Shown: positions 60,518-64,000 of the stretch, piece by piece
How positions within the stretch are numbered: position 1 is the stretch's first letter
Layout: every line of letters begins with the position of its first letter
The notes under the pieces: generated by a model
The model's database searches: none
The model's input: the letters and a program-made list of their open reading frames with translations, nothing else
What the model was told of the DNA's origin: nothing
Made by a program: the position numbers and the translations under genes
NCBI RefSeq assembly: GCF_005405485.1
Contig: NZ_BJED01000020.1
Span: 22,857-86,856, forward strand
From: Enterococcus hulanensis
GTDB lineage: Bacteria; Bacillota; Bacilli; Lactobacillales; Enterococcaceae
Reading direction: 5' to 3'
DNA: 64,000 bases

Positions 60518-60787
60518 ATGGCAAATTATGGTTACCCAATCGATGAGGATTGGACACATGAGGAGATCACGACCGTTATCAATTTCTTGAATTTAGTCGA
60601 GGAAGCGAACGAAAATGGTGTAGATAAAGAAGCTTTTTTAAACGGCCATAAAAAATTTAAAACAGTAGTCAAAAGTATCGGAGAAGAAAAACGAATCGGT
60701 CGAGAATTTGAAGCGGTCAGCGATTATTCAATCTATCGCACGGTACAAAAGGCTAAAGCAGCGACTACGAAACGTTTTAAAATGTAA
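60518..60787 (+). CDS. UPF0223 family protein
   Basis: An 89-residue protein of the UPF0223 (YktA) family, of unknown function. The N-terminus ANYGYPIDEDWTHEEITTVI and the end YSIYRTVQKAKA are typical. GGAG lies 10 nt before the ATG at 60518; the in-frame ATG at 60503 precedes that site. It neighbours an IMPase-family gene, as yktA and yktC do in Bacillus. Confidence 0.9.
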   Translation: MANYGYPIDEDWTHEEITTVINFLNLVEEANENGVDKEAFLNGHKKFKTVVKSIGEEKRIGREFEAVSDYSIYRTVQKAKAATTKRFKM

Positions 60788-60790
60788 ATT

Positions 60791-60828
60791 TGTTAGCTAT
60801 AGGTAAGAAGAATCAGACTTATTAGGAG
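60791..60828 (+). repeat. Hairpin-less remnant of the dispersed repeat before the IMPase gene
   Basis: GTTAGCTATAGG followed by AGAATCAGACTTAT and then TAGGAG matches the flanks of the purB and mgtA repeat units, but the TTTTTC/GAAAAA hairpin is missing. The last six bases are the ribosome site of the next gene. Confidence 0.6.
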
Positions 60829-60836
60829 AGATCAGG

Positions 60837-61601
60837 ATGGAAAAAGAAATTATTGGCTGGATCTATGAGGCAGCTGAAAAAATCAAATCAGGACTAGGGG
60901 ATGCGCTGAAGGTCGATCAGAAAAATGGACGCACGGATTTAGTGACGAACGTGGACAAAGAGGTCCAAGACTTTATCGTCGGAAAAATCAATGCCTATGA
61001 TCCAGATGCATTGATTTTAGGTGAAGAAAATGGACAAGATCAGACGCCGATCGATAAAGGGCGTGTTTTTGTCATCGATCCGATTGACGGGACGCTGAAT
61101 TTTGTGATGCAGCAAGAAAATTTTTGTATCATGATCGCTGTCTATGAAGATGGCGTAGGCCAATTAGGGTTTATTTATGATGTGATGCAAGATGAGCTTT
61201 TCTGGGGCGGACCTAAAGTCGGAAAAGTCTTCCTTAATAAGGAAGAACTTGCGGCTCCTGCCAATCAGTCGTTAAGTGAAGGCTTAATCGGTATGAACGC
61301 GGCCCTTTATCGCAAAAATTTGTATCATGCGCAAGAAATTGGTCAGACATCGATGGGTATCCGCGTATTAGGCTGTGCCGGACTGGATTTTATCGCCATC
61401 ATCAAGGGGACACAGATTGGCTATGTCAGCATGCTGAGCCCGTGGGATTACGCCGCCGGCAAGATTATGATGGAACAGTTGGGAATGACTGTTATCGGAA
61501 AAAATCAGCAGCCGTTAAGCTTCCAAGGACGGGAGTTTTTCATAGGCGCAACGCAGGCTGCGATGGCCGATATTCAAGCGTTTGATAAAGAAAATCTTTA
61601 A
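60837..61601 (+). CDS. Inositol monophosphatase family protein
   Basis: A 254-residue Mg2+-dependent phosphatase-fold protein (SuhB/IMPase/YktC family). Metal-site motifs are LGEEN near residue 60, DPIDGTLNFV near 82-91 and SPWDYAAGKIMMEQ near 203. Substrates in this family include inositol phosphates, fructose-1,6-bisphosphate and PAP; which applies here is not evident. TAGGAG precedes the ATG. It sits between UPF0223 and typA, a recurring Firmicute neighbourhood. Confidence 0.93.
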   Translation: MEKEIIGWIYEAAEKIKSGLGDALKVDQKNGRTDLVTNVDKEVQDFIVGKINAYDPDALILGEENGQDQTPIDKGRVFVIDPIDGTLNFVMQQENFCIMIAVYEDGVGQLGFIYDVMQDELFWGGPKVGKVFLNKEELAAPANQSLSEGLIGMNAALYRKNLYHAQEIGQTSMGIRVLGCAGLDFIAIIKGTQIGYVSMLSPWDYAAGKIMMEQLGMTVIGKNQQPLSFQGREFFIGATQAAMADIQAFDKENL

Positions 61602-61657
61602 GAAACTACTTTTTCTGAAAAAATGAAAATGTTTTACTAACACTCTTAATGATTTTC

Positions 61658-61666
61658 TGTTATAAT
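61658..61666 (+). promoter_or_regulatory. Extended -10 promoter of typA
   Basis: TG-T-TATAAT is an extended -10 with perfect hexamer. Transcription would start near 61673, so a start at GTG 61677 would be leaderless, which supports the downstream TTG start. Confidence 0.6.
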
Positions 61667-61712
61667 TGTCAATCGAGTGAGTCTCGCGTTACAAGAAAAG
61701 GAGCAATTAAAA

Positions 61713-63554
61713 TTGAATTACAGAAAAGATATCCGCAACGTGGCTATCATCGCCCACGTCGACCATGGTAAAACAACACTAGTTGATGAAATGCTTAAAC
61801 AATCTGATACCCTTGACAGCCACGTTAGCTTACAAGAACGTGCAATGGATTCAAATGCAATCGAAAAAGAACGTGGTATCACGATCTTAGCCAAAAATAC
61901 GGCTGTAAACTATAAAGATTACAAAATCAACATCATGGACACACCAGGACACGCCGACTTCGGTGGTGAAGTGGAACGTATCATGAAAATGGTTGATGGT
62001 GTGTTATTAGTCGTCGATGCTTATGAAGGTACGATGCCGCAAACGCGTTTCGTATTGAAAAAAGCGTTGGAACAGCATTTAACACCAATCGTAGTCGTAA
62101 ATAAAATCGACAAGCCTTCTGCACGTCCAGAAGAAGTTGTTGATGAAGTGCTAGAATTATTTATCGAATTAGGTGCGGATGACGACCAATTAGATTTCCC
62201 AGTTATTTACGCTTCAGCGATCAACGGAACATCTAGCTTATCCGATGATCCTGCAGAACAAGAACCAACGATGGCTCCTGTTTTTGATACGATTATTGAA
62301 AAAATTCCAGCTCCTGTTGATAATAGCGACGAGCCTTTGCAATTCCAAGTTTCTTTACTAGATTACAATGACTACGTAGGACGTATCGGTATCGGCCGTA
62401 TCTTCCGCGGAAAAATGAAGGTCGGCGACCAAGTATCTTTAATGAAGCTTGACGGTTCGATTAAAAACTTCCGTGTAACAAAAATCTTTGGTTTCTTCGG
62501 CTTGCAGCGTTTGGAAGTTCAAGAAGCAAAAGCCGGCGATTTGATTGCCGTTTCTGGTATGGAAGACATCTTCGTTGGTGAAACAGTGACACCGATCGAT
62601 CATCAAGAAGCACTGCCGATTTTGCACATTGACGAACCAACCTTACAAATGACCTTCTTAGTTAATAACTCGCCTTTTGCGGGTCGCGAAGGGAAATATG
62701 TGACTTCACGTAAGATCGAAGAACGTTTGATGTCAGAACTGCATACAGACGTTTCGTTACGGGTTGAAAATACTGATTCACCAGATGCTTGGACAGTATC
62801 CGGTCGTGGTGAACTGCATCTATCGATCTTGATCGAAAACATGCGTCGTGAAGGCTACGAATTACAAGTTTCTCGTCCTGAGGTTATCGAAAGAGTCGTT
62901 GACGGCGTGAAATGCGAACCATTTGAACGTGTGCAAATCGACACTCCGGAAGAATACATGGGCAGTGTAATTGAAGCTTTAGGACAACGTAAAGCAGAAA
63001 TGCAAGACATGATCCATTCAGGCAATGGTCAAATTCGTTTGATCTTCTTGGCACCAGCTCGCGGTTTGATCGGATTCACTACTGAATTCTTATCAATGAC
63101 TCGCGGTTACGGAATCATGAACCACACCTTTGATCAATATTTGCCAATGATCCAAGGCGTGATCGGCGGACGTCGTAATGGTGCATTAGTATCTGTTGAT
63201 AATGGTAAAGCAACGATGTACTCAATCATGAGCGTGGAAGAACGCGGTACAGTTTTCGTTGAACCAACTACCGAAGTCTATGAAGGAATGATCGTCGGCG
63301 AAAACAGCCGTGATAAGGACTTAGGTGTTAACATTACCAAAGCTAAACAAATGACCAATGTTCGTTCAGCTAACAAAGACCAAACGTCAGTCATCAAAAA
63401 ACCACGTATCTTAACGCTAGAAGAATCATTAGAATTCTTGAATGACGATGAATACTGTGAAGTAACACCAGAAAGCATTCGTCTACGTAAACAAATTCTA
63501 AACAAAGCAGAACGTGAAAAAGCAGCGAAGAAACGCAAAGTTGCTGCTGAATAA
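61713..63554 (+). CDS. typA: Ribosome-associated GTPase TypA/BipA
   Basis: A 613-residue translational GTPase that binds the ribosome and supports growth and subunit assembly under stress. G1 [11 protein letters not shown]3 DTPGH and G4 NKID are present, followed by EF-G-like domains and the BipA-specific C-terminal domain. AAAAGGAG at 61696-61703 is 9 nt before TTG 61713, giving the usual start of the family ([18 protein letters not shown]); the GTG at 61677 has no ribosome site. Terminated by a hairpin. Confidence 0.95.
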   Translation: MNYRKDIRNVAIIAHVDHGKTTLVDEMLKQSDTLDSHVSLQERAMDSNAIEKERGITILAKNTAVNYKDYKINIMDTPGHADFGGEVERIMKMVDGVLLVVDAYEGTMPQTRFVLKKALEQHLTPIVVVNKIDKPSARPEEVVDEVLELFIELGADDDQLDFPVIYASAINGTSSLSDDPAEQEPTMAPVFDTIIEKIPAPVDNSDEPLQFQVSLLDYNDYVGRIGIGRIFRGKMKVGDQVSLMKLDGSIKNFRVTKIFGFFGLQRLEVQEAKAGDLIAVSGMEDIFVGETVTPIDHQEALPILHIDEPTLQMTFLVNNSPFAGREGKYVTSRKIEERLMSELHTDVSLRVENTDSPDAWTVSGRGELHLSILIENMRREGYELQVSRPEVIERVVDGVKCEPFERVQIDTPEEYMGSVIEALGQRKAEMQDMIHSGNGQIRLIFLAPARGLIGFTTEFLSMTRGYGIMNHTFDQYLPMIQGVIGGRRNGALVSVDNGKATMYSIMSVEERGTVFVEPTTEVYEGMIVGENSRDKDLGVNITKAKQMTNVRSANKDQTSVIKKPRILTLEESLEFLNDDEYCEVTPESIRLRKQILNKAEREKAAKKRKVAAE

Positions 63555-63563
63555 AGACTATTT

Positions 63564-63599
63564 AAGAGATCGCATGAATCTATGCGGTCTCTTTTTTAT
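63564..63599 (+). terminator. Rho-independent terminator of typA
   Basis: AAGAGATCGCAT pairs with ATGCGGTCTCTT (one G-T pair), followed by T6. Confidence 0.92.
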
Positions 63600-63868
63600 G
63601 GAAAAATTTTGTCAACTACCAGTTTGCTTATAATAAGGAGAAATAATTATTTTATCCTTAATTAGCCGTTATCAGTAAATAACAACTCTTATTTTAAAAT
63701 TATTTTTAAAAATTTGGATTAGAATTTTTGAGAATTATCGTTTATGTTTGATTTGTGTTGATGAGGGATCGGTGCTTGATTGGGTGATTGAGGATAAGAC
63801 TGCTGTTTTGCGTGACTGATAACACGCACTTTGAATAAATAGAATCAAATGGAAAAGGAGGAGTTTTA
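63600..63868. other. A/T-rich intergenic region
   Basis: No gene or RNA is recognised. A small hairpin TGCGTG/CACGCA lies at about 63808-63828. Short minus-strand ORFs here lack ribosome sites. Confidence 0.4.
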
Positions 63869-64000
63869 ATGGATGAGTATGGCTTGAGCTGCAAACAGAT
63901 TTTTTCGTTAAAGCGTAAAACACTAGAAAAACGCATTAGCAATTTCTATAACGAAACGAATGACAGCGACAGCGCGATCAGACTTTTGGTAGCGCTTCAA
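63869..64000 (+). CDS. Start of an unrecognised gene, cut by the window end
   Basis: AAGGAGGAG at 63854-63862 precedes an ATG ORF open to the window edge (44 codons). The visible start MDEYGLSCKQIFSLKRKTLE is hydrophilic and not recognised. A ribosome site of this quality makes it likely to be a real gene. Confidence 0.6.
   Translation, partial: MDEYGLSCKQIFSLKRKTLEKRISNFYNETNDSDSAIRLLVALQ

Noticed and set aside
63735..63942. Two minus-strand ORFs of 62-66 codons near the right end
   Set aside because: No ribosome sites, low-complexity translations, and they overlap the well-supported start at 63869.

Overview
The window is a 64 kb chromosomal stretch of a low-GC Gram-positive bacterium of the order Lactobacillales, most likely Enterococcus or a close relative. 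The basis is the gene repertoire: DnaB/DnaI-type primosome, CtsR-box clpB, PerR, M-box and guanine riboswitches, a PurR-type pur regulon, a two-lipoyl E2 PDH operon and an Rgg-type regulator. Strong AGGAGG ribosome sites and Rho-independent terminators are present throughout. The species cannot be fixed from sequence alone. No rRNA, tRNA, prophage, insertion sequence or CRISPR array is visible. The window is core chromosome, and its novelty lies in leaders and intergenic repeats.

Layout. 0-6.5 kb: EamA transporter, tex-sprT, murC, a MaoC-like hotdog protein and a Bax-inhibitor-1 membrane protein. 6.7-14 kb: DNA replication and repair block polA-mutM-coaE and nrdR-dnaB-dnaI. 14-18.3 kb: trmK-Nif3, pepT and an LPG-synthase-type membrane protein. 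18.3-25.1 kb: oxidoreductase (minus strand), clpB under a CtsR operator, a GH73/LysM wall hydrolase, cysK and perR. 25.4-28.5 kb: ald-threonine dehydratase operon and a CorA-family transporter with a GIN motif.

28.7-46.5 kb is a purine superlocus. A guanine riboswitch controls xpt-pbuX. purE-purK-purB and purCSQLFMNHD are each preceded by a PurBox whose CGAA core lies exactly 43 bp before the -35 hexamer, as expected for an activating PurR. guaC follows. Two unrecognised small genes sit inside this block. 46.6-52.4 kb: a MocR-type regulator with a nitroreductase, then mgtA. mgtA has a 930-nt leader made of an M-box Mg2+ riboswitch with terminator, two tandem 270-bp repeat units carrying four hairpins, and a 51-codon upstream ORF that contains the mgtA ribosome-binding site. 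52.8-58 kb: the pyruvate dehydrogenase operon pdhABCD. 58.1-64 kb: GPP34-like protein (minus strand), Rgg-type regulator plus acetyltransferase, UPF0223-IMPase-typA, and the start of an unrecognised gene cut by the window end.

The most interesting signal is a dispersed, strand-specific intergenic repeat. It carries a TTTTTC...GAAAAA hairpin preceded by a GAATCAGACT-like box, and base changes between copies keep the stem paired. Copies occur as a tandem pair before purB, a single copy between pdhB and pdhC, a duplicated double unit before mgtA, and a hairpin-less remnant before the IMPase gene. All lie in the sense orientation; three end at the Shine-Dalgarno of the next gene.
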